24,988 nt of DNA from Deltaproteobacteria bacterium (GTDB lineage: Bacteria > Desulfobacterota > GWC2-55-46). Both the position numbers and the translations under genes were made by a program. Location of the stretch: positions 1-24,988 of the forward strand of contig JACRCJ010000232.1 of NCBI GenBank assembly GCA_016219075.1. The letters are read 5' to 3'. The notes beneath the pieces were generated by a model, which was not told where the DNA came from, ran no database searches, and saw only the letters and a list, made by a program, of their open reading frames with translations. Positions within the stretch are counted from its first letter, which is position 1, and each line of letters opens with the position of its first letter. Shown in pieces: positions 1 through 7,063 of this stretch.

Positions 1-1350
1 CAAGGGTCTGCGACTTCTACGACTGCCAATAAATTAGTGGATTCAACGGCTAATTTCAACGCGACCGACCATCTCAATAAGACACTCTATAACTCGACCG
101 ATGACACATGGGCGAAGATAACGGCGATTGATTCGGCCACGCAGTTAAGCCTTTCAGCCGATATTATGGTAAGTGGGGAATTATATGTGATAGCCAATGC
201 CTTCTCGACCATTCAGAAGGCCGTGGACGCGATACCAGGAGCCGTCAACTGTGACACGACAGTAAAGATTTCTGGTGAGACCTACAACGAAAGCGTGGTT
301 GTCAGAGGAAAAAATCTGACCGGCAATTATACGATAAAATTGCTTGGTTCGATGACGACTTCCGATAGCGGAACATCCACAGGCACAAATACCAATGCGT
401 TTCCTATAACACAAACAAGGTTCAACGATACAGGCAAGGCATGGACAGCAAGCGCACATATTGGCAGACTGCTTAAATTGACAGGTGGAACAGGCTCGAC
501 GCAGACCTACCCCTACAGGATAATACTCGGCAACTCGGCGACATATCTCGACCTGACTGGTGTTTGGGATACGCTGCCTGACGCTACATCAACATATAGG
601 ATACTCGGTTTTGCCACTACGATAGACAGCGCCTCGTCAACAGGTAATATATATGTTGCACCAGGGCAAAAAGGCATAACGGTACAGCATATCGCATTTA
701 TCGGCGCATCGGCGGCTGGCGTATGGACAGAAAACGCTTCGGTGAATATACTGGGCTGTAAATTCGCAAATGTCAGTGGCTACAACACAGGTATATATTA
801 CACGGCAGGGTCCACAGGAGAGTCCAACATAAATTATATCCCAGCAAGTGGTCCAGGTTATGGCATAAGGATTACATCATCATATATCAACGCATATCAT
901 AATTACCTTATAGCCGGAACTGCCTCCACAGCGGCCTTATTCATAGAAACGGCGGGTGGAGTGAGCATTTCCAGCCCCTATTTGAAGGGCAACTATTTGT
1001 CTGGGGGTGCTCAAGGTGGTCTGTATCTCTTTGCCAACGCCATGCTTAGTGGCATGGATAACTGTTGGGTTACAGGCGGTACTTATGGAATTCATCTCAA
1101 CCATAATAGCGTGGCAAGGATTGTTGCAAACAACCTGATAGAAAACGCTATCTCACACGGTATCTTCTGTAATAATGGGCATATCTTGTTTGCCTCCTCA
1201 GCTTCATCTACTAATATTAGAAATAACGGTGGGTGGGGTGTATATGGGCAATTAACCTCCACGGGGCAAAACATGACAGTGCCTACTTATACTACGAATA
1301 CTTCTGGCACATGGTCTTTTGCGGCCGCAAGCTATTCATACGGGAGCTAA
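1..1350 (+). CDS. Phage tail fibre/spike, beta-helix type, 5' partial
   Basis: The frame is open from base 1, so the N-terminus lies outside the window; a GTG at 37 is probably only an internal codon. About 449 residues are visible. The product is rich in Gly, Ser, Thr, Asn and Ile, with short alternating strands (for example NILGCKFANVSGYNTGIYY and NNLIENAISHGIFCNNGHI), the look of a right-handed parallel beta-helix such as those in tailspikes and polysaccharide-binding fibres. Two related segments, each a VDS/NDTG-type start followed by ITAIDSAT..LSLS or LGNSATYLDLTG, flank the beginning of the helix. Such proteins bind or degrade host surface glycans. Composition is more AT-rich than the tail genes downstream, as is common for exchanged host-range modules. 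The 3' end overlaps the convergent acyltransferase gene by 15 bp. No catalytic residues could be assigned, so enzymatic activity is unknown. Confidence 0.75.
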   Translation, partial: QGSATSTTANKLVDSTANFNATDHLNKTLYNSTDDTWAKITAIDSATQLSLSADIMVSGELYVIANAFSTIQKAVDAIPGAVNCDTTVKISGETYNESVVVRGKNLTGNYTIKLLGSMTTSDSGTSTGTNTNAFPITQTRFNDTGKAWTASAHIGRLLKLTGGTGSTQTYPYRIILGNSATYLDLTGVWDTLPDATSTYRILGFATTIDSASSTGNIYVAPGQKGITVQHIAFIGASAAGVWTENASVNILGCKFANVSGYNTGIYYTAGSTGESNINYIPASGPGYGIRITSSYINAYHNYLIAGTASTAALFIETAGGVSISSPYLKGNYLSGGAQGGLYLFANAMLSGMDNCWVTGGTYGIHLNHNSVARIVANNLIENAISHGIFCNNGHILFASSASSTNIRNNGGWGVYGQLTSTGQNMTVPTYTTNTSGTWSFAAASYSYGS

Positions 1351-2352
1351 GGGGGCTGGGTTTGAGGAAGGCATGGTTTTGATGCGCATGCGGTATGCTT
1401 CAATCTTACGCTCGACAAAATAGTTTATTAATAAAGCCAGAATATTTGTAGCTATCAAGGAACAAAGAAACAAAGACCAGCTACGAGGGGAAAAGCCTAA
1501 ATTTATAAGCAGGGCTGGAGCTATGAAGTGACAAAGGAATATAGGGTAGGAGAGATTACCCGCAAGGCCATCTATAGCTTTAAGCCTTTTAATTTTTAAT
1601 TGCTTTAAAGAAGCGATAAGGAAGCCACCAAGGATAATAGAAGCATATAGCCCCGCTATAAATACATCGCTCCATAAGACTTGAGCGAAGGCGAGGTTTA
1701 AAAGGAACAATAAGCCAATTACTGAAGCGGATAAAGATGAACTCGACAATTTTTCTTTATACCAGAAAATCATCGCCCCTATGCTAAAAGGCAGGGAGCT
1801 TGCAGTAAGGGTAAAATATCGAGATTGAAAATCATAACTAGCGATAAGCATATATCCGGTATAAAGCGCGCTTGCAATAAACCATGCCGTAGTAATGTTT
1901 CGTGAGCGAGACAAAAAAATCATCAAGATATAAAAAACGAGTTCCACATGAAGCGACCATGCAGCAGGGATCAATAGGGGATTATCGTAAGTCAATCCGA
2001 TGATGGAAAAATTAAATATCCAAGTCGATATACCAGATGGAATTTTAAAAAATGGACTTAAGGTCCTGCCTGATTCAGGCAGAATACAGAGAATGAATAA
2101 GGATAAGACTGCTATTAAAATATAGGGTGGGTAAATCCTTAAAGCGCGGTTGATAAAATATTTTTCAGGACTGTTTAAGTAAGTGGTATTAAGGACCAAA
2201 GTCATCAGATACCCACTAAGCATATAAAAGGAAAATACGGCATAGGCTCCGACCCAATGACCACTTAACTCTTGAGGGATAGGGGCTAAATGGGCATAAA
2301 CCACTAATAAAGATAATATATAACGAAAGATGCCAAACATGGCACAGATCAT
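1336..2352 (-). CDS. Acyltransferase 3 family membrane protein (OafA-like)
   Basis: This is an integral membrane O-acyltransferase of the acyltransferase-3 family, which moves acetyl or other acyl groups onto surface sugars such as O-antigen. Family marks are visible: an early Arg10 and His21 (VVYAHL; the His is the usual catalytic residue), FYMLSGYLM at 43-50, NRALRIYPPY at 68-77, AWSLHVELVFY, and a C-terminal SYPIFLCHF with a closing NYFVERKIE. Roughly nine or ten hydrophobic segments fit the family; 338 aa is normal for the bare domain. It runs against every neighbouring phage gene and is clearly more AT-rich, so it looks like recently acquired cargo. Known serotype-converting phages carry such genes; that role here is inferred. 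Only 26 bp separate its start from the divergent next gene and no clear Shine-Dalgarno is visible; Met5 (2338-2340) is an alternative start. Confidence 0.85.
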   Translation of the reverse strand: MICAMFGIFRYILSLLVVYAHLAPIPQELSGHWVGAYAVFSFYMLSGYLMTLVLNTTYLNSPEKYFINRALRIYPPYILIAVLSLFILCILPESGRTLSPFFKIPSGISTWIFNFSIIGLTYDNPLLIPAAWSLHVELVFYILMIFLSRSRNITTAWFIASALYTGYMLIASYDFQSRYFTLTASSLPFSIGAMIFWYKEKLSSSSLSASVIGLLFLLNLAFAQVLWSDVFIAGLYASIILGGFLIASLKQLKIKRLKAIDGLAGNLSYPIFLCHFIAPALLINLGFSPRSWSLFLCSLIATNILALLINYFVERKIEAYRMRIKTMPSSNPAPLAPV

Positions 2353-2378
2353 AGCAAAAATTTTGTAAGAGGTGAACC

Positions 2379-2660
2379 TTGAAAATCTACTATCTCCAAT
2401 CCGTATATCAATTAGGCAAGCACCGCATAGTGAAGGTGCTCTATAACGACGAGGTATTCAAATTCGATGAAGGGACGCTTTCTCCTTTCAATACCTTGAC
2501 GATAGACGAGATAGACCCGGCGAACAAGATACTTTGCCTCGACCTCGCAAGGACCGTCAACAAGACCGACAATGTGGGCGAGGGTAAATACTATGTAGAC
2601 GCGACCAGTGCCTTAATGGAAAAGGCCAGTTGGACTGAGTATGTCCTGGAGGTGATTTAA
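2379..2660 (+). CDS. Hypothetical phage protein (93 aa)
   Basis: I do not recognise this protein. It starts at TTG 2379, chosen because AGAGGTG lies at 2368-2374 with close spacing and no better ATG gives the full frame. The 93 residues are soluble, mixed alpha/beta in look, acidic, with no membrane segment or signal peptide. The gene ends directly before the ATG of the next one (2661), and its last codons carry that gene's ribosome binding site (GGAGGTGAT), so the two are probably translationally coupled. Position after a fibre gene suggests a small tail or fibre-associated protein, but that is only context. Confidence 0.55.
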   Translation: MKIYYLQSVYQLGKHRIVKVLYNDEVFKFDEGTLSPFNTLTIDEIDPANKILCLDLARTVNKTDNVGEGKYYVDATSALMEKASWTEYVLEVI

Positions 2661-2861
2661 ATGGCGGACATCCCGATAGTGATAGCAATTGACACCGACA
2701 AGCAGACCGTAAATGCGGCATACGCTCAAGCCATAACCGATTTGCAGGCGATACAGGCCGCCACGGACCCTACAAACGCACAGGTTGTAGCGGCTGTAAA
2801 GAAGCTTGCCGACATTCAGGAGAAGCTTCTTGAATTCCTTGCGAGGCAGATAAATGGCTAA
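2661..2861 (+). CDS. Hypothetical small phage protein (66 aa)
   Basis: A 66-residue, Ala/Gln/Asp-rich helical protein of unknown function. After a short strand-like start (ADIPIVIAIDTD) the remainder (about residues 16-62) is predicted by eye to be amphipathic helix with regular hydrophobic spacing, so a coiled-coil or oligomerisation role is possible. A good ribosome binding site (GGAGGTGAT) precedes the ATG. The stop overlaps the start of the next gene by 8 bp, which marks it as part of one phage operon. No family is recognised. Confidence 0.55.
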   Translation: MADIPIVIAIDTDKQTVNAAYAQAITDLQAIQAATDPTNAQVVAAVKKLADIQEKLLEFLARQING

Positions 2862-3330
2862 CGCCAAGAAGATAATCTCCGACTGGTCTGAGACCGGAAA
2901 GACCGTCTACTGTATCGTAAGGAGGGAGGCGGACGGATATCTCCTGAACGACGCCGATGGAACTTTTGCCGTATCTCCTGCGGACCCTTATCTCTCTCTT
3001 GCCGAGAATGCCACCATAAAGGGACGCTACGAGGTGAGCGAAGCCCGGACGGTCTGGACTGACGGGAGGTACACCGTGGCCATATATAAGCAGGCAGGAG
3101 GCTCACCGGCTCCGGTAAGCGATACGATAATCGGGAGCGGGGAAATGGTCATCGAGAATGACCTTGAGGTCTATCTCGACGCCATGCCGTCTTTCGTCCA
3201 CAAATGGATACTGAACAAGCTGGCTGAGAACCCCTCTGGCACATGGAAGCTCTACGACGACGACGGTGTGACGGTATTGAAGACATGGACATGGGACGGC
3301 TCGGCCAAAGTAAGGTCAGAGGCTGTATGA
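2854..3330 (+). CDS. Hypothetical phage structural protein (158 aa)
   Basis: This protein is not assignable to a named function. It reads as a beta-sandwich: TGKTVYCIVRREADGYLL and WTDGRYTVAIYKQAGG resemble the antiparallel strands of small phage tail or baseplate decoration domains, then a C-terminal helix and a closing YDDDGVTVLKTWTWDG strand pair. There is no membrane segment or signal peptide. It begins within the end of the preceding gene (8-bp overlap) and ends in an ATGA overlap with the next, so the cluster is tightly coupled. A fibre-adaptor or tail-surface role is a reasonable guess from context only. Confidence 0.55.
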   Translation: MANAKKIISDWSETGKTVYCIVRREADGYLLNDADGTFAVSPADPYLSLAENATIKGRYEVSEARTVWTDGRYTVAIYKQAGGSPAPVSDTIIGSGEMVIENDLEVYLDAMPSFVHKWILNKLAENPSGTWKLYDDDGVTVLKTWTWDGSAKVRSEAV

Positions 3331-3746
3331 TAGGCATCTACAAATGGGGGTGGGGAGACGGTAGCGAGAATACCGCCTTCTGGGGTTGGCTGGAGAGTCT
3401 CTTGAGACAGGGTGACGCTCCGGCTTCTATCGTAAGGGGTGAACTCAAGCCAAACTCCGTTTTAGGGGATAAAGCCCCAAGGGTCATTATGGACAACCCT
3501 TTCGCCTGCTCTCTGGCCGATGGCCTTAAGGTGAAGACATCTACGGGAGCCGTTACAGGCAAAACGGTCTTTTTAGAGAGTGGAGTAAAGAGCGTTAAAT
3601 GGGACGGCTTTTACTATACGGACCAGATAGGCCCGGTCCCCCAAAAGGTTTCAGGAGGTCTTTACACGGCTAAGTCAACCGTGGGCGAGGCCGCAGTTAA
3701 GGCATCCGGTCCAAAGGACAAGGCAAAGGTCGTTAAAAGTCGTTAA
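3327..3746 (+). CDS. Hypothetical phage protein (139 aa)
   Basis: The function is unknown. The frame could be opened from 3243, but that start would overlap the previous gene by 88 bp without reason. ATG 3327 makes the usual ATGA overlap and has AGAGG four bases upstream, giving 139 aa starting MIGIYKWGWG. The N-terminal third is Trp- and Gly-rich; the middle (KVKTSTGAVTGKTVFLESG) reads as beta strands; the C-terminus is a Lys/Ala-rich tail. A perfect 10-bp tandem duplication, CGTTAAAAGT twice at 3731-3750, covers the stop codon; with one copy the protein would end at a TGA two codons earlier, so the duplication adds only a residue or two. Confidence 0.5.
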   Translation: MIGIYKWGWGDGSENTAFWGWLESLLRQGDAPASIVRGELKPNSVLGDKAPRVIMDNPFACSLADGLKVKTSTGAVTGKTVFLESGVKSVKWDGFYYTDQIGPVPQKVSGGLYTAKSTVGEAAVKASGPKDKAKVVKSR

Positions 3747-3794
3747 AAGTTGACCGGTAAAAAGGAACGAAATCGAAAGGGAGCGGAGGGTTAG

Positions 3795-4682
3795 ATGAAA
3801 CAACAGTTTCTAAAAAATACGGCAGACACATTCCAGACATATATATACGAGAACAACAGGAAGTTAGTCCCGTCTTCCGCTCTGCTTACGGTCTATAAGC
3901 CCGGAGGCGACGCCACACTTGTAAGCGGAGCGGCGATGACGGTCGGTTCCGACGGGCTTCTCACATACGCCCTGACGGAGTCCGACAACGCGGCCCTGGC
4001 TGTTAATTACAAGGCGGTAGTAACCTATGTCTACAACACGAAGACATATTACGCGACCCTCTTCTACGATGTCGTTAACGCGAAGCTTTCCAAAGTCGTC
4101 ACGGACGAGGATGCGGTCTCAGAGCTGCCGCAGCTCAAGGACAACTCCTGGACTGTGAGGGGGACCGCTAAAAGCGGGACAGCTACGACGATAGTGGATT
4201 CAGGCCTTTCAAGATACGAGGACGGCTATTTTACCGGCGGGCTCGCGTATTCGGCGGCAAAGGACGAGAAGATGGAGATAACGGGTTTTGTGTCGGCTAC
4301 GGGCACGGTCACGACCGGGGCGTTCAGTTCGGCGATAGCGGCGGGTGAGAAATACATCCTCTCCCGGTCCTTTTCCAAAGAGATCCACAGGGCTTTCGAG
4401 AAGATCGAGGAGAAGCTTGTGAGGCTTGGCAAGAGACCCGAGCTTGTACTCGACCCGTACGACCTCCGGGAAGCGCATATCTATTTTTCAGTGGCCGAGG
4501 CCTGCAAAGGGCTCATAACCGGCAATGACACCTTCTGGTGGGAGATGTGGAAGGCGTACGAAAAGAAAGCCGATGAGGCCTTTGCGCAGATAAACTTCAA
4601 GTACGACTCATCGAACGACGGCTACATTGCGGGAGCCGAATCGAATGACAAACTCAACATCATAGGGGCTTGCAGAAGATGA
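3795..4682 (+). CDS. Putative phage head-tail connector/neck protein
   Basis: A 295-aa phage protein with two parts. Residues about 1-100 form an immunoglobulin-like beta region (FQTYIYENNRKLVPSSALL, NYKAVVTYVYNTKTYYATLFY). Residues about 135-190 resemble the VDS...GF..ATGTVTTG module seen in the fibre gene at the window start. The last 100 residues are helical (EIHRAFEKIEEKLVRLGKRP, then WWEMWKAYEKKADEAF), similar in feel to helical adaptor/connector proteins that bind below the portal. It lies immediately upstream of a terminator-like gene and the tail tube, the usual place for a connector. A good ribosome binding site (GGAGGG) precedes ATG 3795. The role is inferred mainly from position; a tail decoration protein is the alternative. 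Confidence 0.45.
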   Translation: MKQQFLKNTADTFQTYIYENNRKLVPSSALLTVYKPGGDATLVSGAAMTVGSDGLLTYALTESDNAALAVNYKAVVTYVYNTKTYYATLFYDVVNAKLSKVVTDEDAVSELPQLKDNSWTVRGTAKSGTATTIVDSGLSRYEDGYFTGGLAYSAAKDEKMEITGFVSATGTVTTGAFSSAIAAGEKYILSRSFSKEIHRAFEKIEEKLVRLGKRPELVLDPYDLREAHIYFSVAEACKGLITGNDTFWWEMWKAYEKKADEAFAQINFKYDSSNDGYIAGAESNDKLNIIGACRR

Positions 4683-5110
4683 GCAACTTCGAGACCGTGA
4701 GGGCGATAACCGACAATATCCACGGGATACTCAAGACGACAGGCATAAATTTCACGCGAAAGGCTTTCGATGACAGGGAGGCCGTGCCCGCAAGCCTTTT
4801 GCCCCTGGGCTCAGTGTTTTACTCGGGAGAGAGGTTTGAGAGCTCCTACGGGCAAAGGCCTCTTTATGCCGAGGCTGAATACAATATCAGGGTGATCATC
4901 AACGGCAGAGACGCCGAGGACCTTATCCGTGAACTCCAGAAGTGGGCCCACACGGTGAAAGAGGCGCTCACCGTAGGCGCACTGAACGTTGGAGACCTCG
5001 CCGCGACAAAATTAGTAAGCAGGGTGACCGTGGCGAGGGTGGATTCTGAGAACCACAAGGACAGGTCTTCCCTGAGCTTAAGGACGCTGGTCAGGTACAG
5101 GGAAGCCTGA
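4679..5110 (+). CDS. Putative phage tail terminator/completion protein
   Basis: A 143-aa protein with the size, mixed alpha/beta character and position of siphovirus tail terminators (gpU-like), which cap the tail tube and join it to the neck. Visible features are an N-terminal helix (FETVRAITDNIHGIL), a central strand YAEAEYNIRVIING, then helix DAEDLIRELQKWAHTVKEAL and a last strand pair. ATG 4679 overlaps the stop of the connector-like gene as ATGA and is preferred to a TTG at 4670. The next gene is the tail tube, which is the expected neighbour. No diagnostic motif is known for this family, so the name rests on synteny and length. Confidence 0.45.
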   Translation: MSNFETVRAITDNIHGILKTTGINFTRKAFDDREAVPASLLPLGSVFYSGERFESSYGQRPLYAEAEYNIRVIINGRDAEDLIRELQKWAHTVKEALTVGALNVGDLAATKLVSRVTVARVDSENHKDRSSLSLRTLVRYREA

Positions 5111-5150
5111 CCGTAAAGGCCCAGGCGAAGAATGAACAGGAGGAGCGAAG

Positions 5151-6242
5151 ATGGCTGAAAACAAGGTGTACCTTGCCATGGGCGAGGAGGCGGTTAGGGG
5201 TGTCAAGGAGTCTGCGGCGGTCGGGTTTGTCCCGCTCCTGAACTCGGGCATCCCGAAGATGGAGTTTGACGATAAAAGAAGAAAGGAGTTCAGGGGAGAG
5301 GACTCGCTCAAGGGAGACACGGCGGTACTGCGCCTGAGCCAGAGGTGGAGCGCCTCTATCGAGATGCCGTTCTTTACGGAGGCCGGATCGGTAAAAGGCA
5401 GCGTGGGGACCATGTTGAAACATCTCTTCGGCAAAGCTACGAGCGCCCAGCAGGGTCTTACCGGCCAGTACAACCATATGATGTATCCGGCGGCGGACCC
5501 GTTTTCAGCCTCGGCGCTCGGTACGAGGGGGCTGACCTTCAACCTGAACATAAACGAAGGGGCGGTGATGAAGAACTGGCCGTTCGTGGGCGGCAGGATC
5601 AAGTCCGTCTCGTTCGTTCAGGAGGCCGGCAACAGCCTGAAGGCGTCTGCCGAGCTCTTCGGGCAGAAAAAAGACGCGGTGACGGCGGGCCTTGCCGGAG
5701 CGGTCTTCCCGGAAGAGAACTTAAGGTGTGATTACAACAACCTCAAGGTCTATACAGGCGCCGTCACAAGAGTGGGCGCGGCCCCTGATTATACGGACTT
5801 CACCTTCGCGGGAGCCACGCAGCTCAAACCGGACAAGGTCTCCGTAAAGATAGAGAACGGCATGGAGGATGTGCTGAGGCTTTCGGGGGTTGATTACCCG
5901 GACAAGACAAGGATGGGGCAGTTCAAGGTGTCGATCGAGATGACGGTGGACTGGGAAGACCCCGCGAGCGGGTTTTCTTCCGTAGCCGAGTTCAACAGCT
6001 GGGCGGCCTCAAGCGGGTCCACCAACTTCTGTCTTCACTGGGACACCGGCACACAGGCCGGCACCGGGGGGAATCACGGGCTCTACATAGACATGCCCGT
6101 GATGCAGAGGATGGGGGGGAGCCACGATTACAACCTCAATAAAGACCCGATGATAACCCTTAAGTACGAGGGGCTCTACGACAGCGCCGTTGCCAAATAC
6201 ATGGTCGGAGTGCTGCTTAAGAACACCGCCTCGGCGGTATAA
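5151..6242 (+). CDS. Phage major tail tube protein
   Basis: This is the likely building block of the non-contractile tail tube. The 363-aa protein is beta-rich and Gly-rich with an N-terminal segment (KVYLAMGEEAVRGVKES) followed by FVPLLNSGIPKMEFDDKRR, a pattern common in tail tube proteins that open with an acceptance of 'why this input is not default' strand, then long beta hairpins (RWSASIEMPFF; KLKASAELFG-like segment; FKVSIEMTVDWEDP) and a C-terminal strand ending YEGLYD. A strong AGGAGG sits 7 bases before the ATG, suiting a highly expressed gene. It is followed directly by the chaperone pair and the tape measure, and no sheath gene is present, which argues for a siphovirus-type tail. 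At 363 aa it is larger than lambda gpV (246 aa), so an extra surface domain is possible. Confidence 0.75.
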   Translation: MAENKVYLAMGEEAVRGVKESAAVGFVPLLNSGIPKMEFDDKRRKEFRGEDSLKGDTAVLRLSQRWSASIEMPFFTEAGSVKGSVGTMLKHLFGKATSAQQGLTGQYNHMMYPAADPFSASALGTRGLTFNLNINEGAVMKNWPFVGGRIKSVSFVQEAGNSLKASAELFGQKKDAVTAGLAGAVFPEENLRCDYNNLKVYTGAVTRVGAAPDYTDFTFAGATQLKPDKVSVKIENGMEDVLRLSGVDYPDKTRMGQFKVSIEMTVDWEDPASGFSSVAEFNSWAASSGSTNFCLHWDTGTQAGTGGNHGLYIDMPVMQRMGGSHDYNLNKDPMITLKYEGLYDSAVAKYMVGVLLKNTASAV

Positions 6243-6269
6243 ATATCATATGACAGGGGAGGGCTCAGC

Positions 6270-6644
6270 ATGGCTATTGTAAGCTACGACAAGGATACCG
6301 TAATAGACTACATACCCGAGTACGGGGGGAACAGGGAAAGCATCGACCCGTGCGTGGTGCGGCTTAAATATGTGCCGTATTCAAGGGTACAGCACTACTC
6401 CAGGCTTATCGCGTCGAAGACAAGGGGGGTGATGGACCCCTTGAAGGTGGCCGAGTCCACGCATCAGGTGCAAAAAAAGCAGTTTGTGGACAGCGTGGAA
6501 GGCGTCGACGGATATTATGTCGGAGGCAGGGAAGTGGTGGATGGTGCCGAGTTCTACGAGACCGCTGACACGGACCTTGTGATCGAGATAATACAGGCGA
6601 TGGAGTCGCTCTCCAAGCTCAACGAAGGCCAAAGAAAAAACTGA
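6270..6644 (+). CDS. Tail assembly chaperone, short form (gpG-like)
   Basis: A 124-aa protein placed between the tail tube and the tape measure, where siphoviruses encode the chaperone that coats the tape measure during tail assembly. Residues are mostly helical with an acidic C-terminal helix (LVIEIIQAMESLSKLNEG). GGGGAGGG six bases before ATG 6270 is a strong ribosome binding site. The last sense codons before the TGA are AGA AAA AAC, which place a perfect A AAA AAC slippery heptamer in the zero frame. The next frame is open for 132 codons beyond it. This is the arrangement of lambda G and G-T, where a minority of ribosomes slip -1 and make a fusion. No sequence family is recognised directly; the assignment rests on position and frameshift signal. 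Confidence 0.7.
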   Translation: MAIVSYDKDTVIDYIPEYGGNRESIDPCVVRLKYVPYSRVQHYSRLIASKTRGVMDPLKVAESTHQVQKKQFVDSVEGVDGYYVGGREVVDGAEFYETADTDLVIEIIQAMESLSKLNEGQRKN

Positions 6645-6658
6645 CGGCGGGCTTCCGC
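6635..6658 (+). promoter_or_regulatory. Programmed -1 ribosomal frameshift signal
   Basis: The heptamer A AAA AAC occupies 6635-6641 in the zero frame (ends of codons AGA, AAA, AAC) and the zero-frame TGA follows at once at 6642-6644. Five bases after the heptamer is a GCGG-GCTT-CCGC hairpin (6647-6658), and a second perfect 6-bp hairpin, GGCTCC/GGAGCC, lies at 6670-6686. Slippery heptamer, 5-base spacer and downstream stem match the known architecture of -1 frameshift sites. Confidence 0.75.
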
Positions 6659-7039
6659 TGGGGTTTTAAGGCTCCAGACGGGAGCCCGTTTGACTGCGGG
6701 AGATGCACCGAGAAGGACAAGACCGTCAGGAACTGTCTGAACAGGCTGGGCTTGTCCGAAGGGTCCAGGGCCGTCATCTCGTATACGGACAATACGGTCG
6801 AAGAACTTCAAGCCAAAGGGGCCCAGAAGGTCCTGGGACTCGGGGACATAAGGCTCTACGAATGTCCGTTGAGCTACCTGACGGAAGAGACGGCCGGGCT
6901 TATGAGGGTCGTTTTTTTACTCGACTCTACCGGACAACTCCTTTTCGAGGGGGGATGGGCTGACCAGCCCTTCTGGCTGGCAGAGGCATACGAGATATAC
7001 AGGAGCGAAAAAGGAAGGATTACCGACGCGCGGGATTAA
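6641..7039 (+). CDS. Chaperone -1 frameshift extension (gpT-like part)
   Basis: This is the second half of the chaperone, read after a -1 slip at 6635-6641. Reading resumes at 6641 and runs to the TAA at 7037-7039, adding 132 residues to the 124-residue short form (fusion of 256 aa). It begins LTAGFRWGFKAPDGSPFDCG and has a Cys cluster (CGRC, then NC) before an acidic, aromatic C-terminus (WADQPFWLAEAYEIYRSE). No ATG with a ribosome binding site lies near its beginning; the only plausible independent start is a TTG at 6752 with poor upstream sequence that would discard the first 37 codons. That favours expression by frameshifting. In lambda the T part recruits the tape measure. If translated alone it would be a 95-aa unassigned phage protein. 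Confidence 0.65.
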   Translation: MTAGFRWGFKAPDGSPFDCGRCTEKDKTVRNCLNRLGLSEGSRAVISYTDNTVEELQAKGAQKVLGLGDIRLYECPLSYLTEETAGLMRVVFLLDSTGQLLFEGGWADQPFWLAEAYEIYRSEKGRITDARD

Positions 7040-7063
7040 CGCGCTTACCGACGGGTGTATAAA

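Noticed and set aside
5345..5731. Plus-strand frame of 128 codons
   Set aside because: Alternate frame of the tail tube gene, rich in Arg and Gly; no independent start signal.
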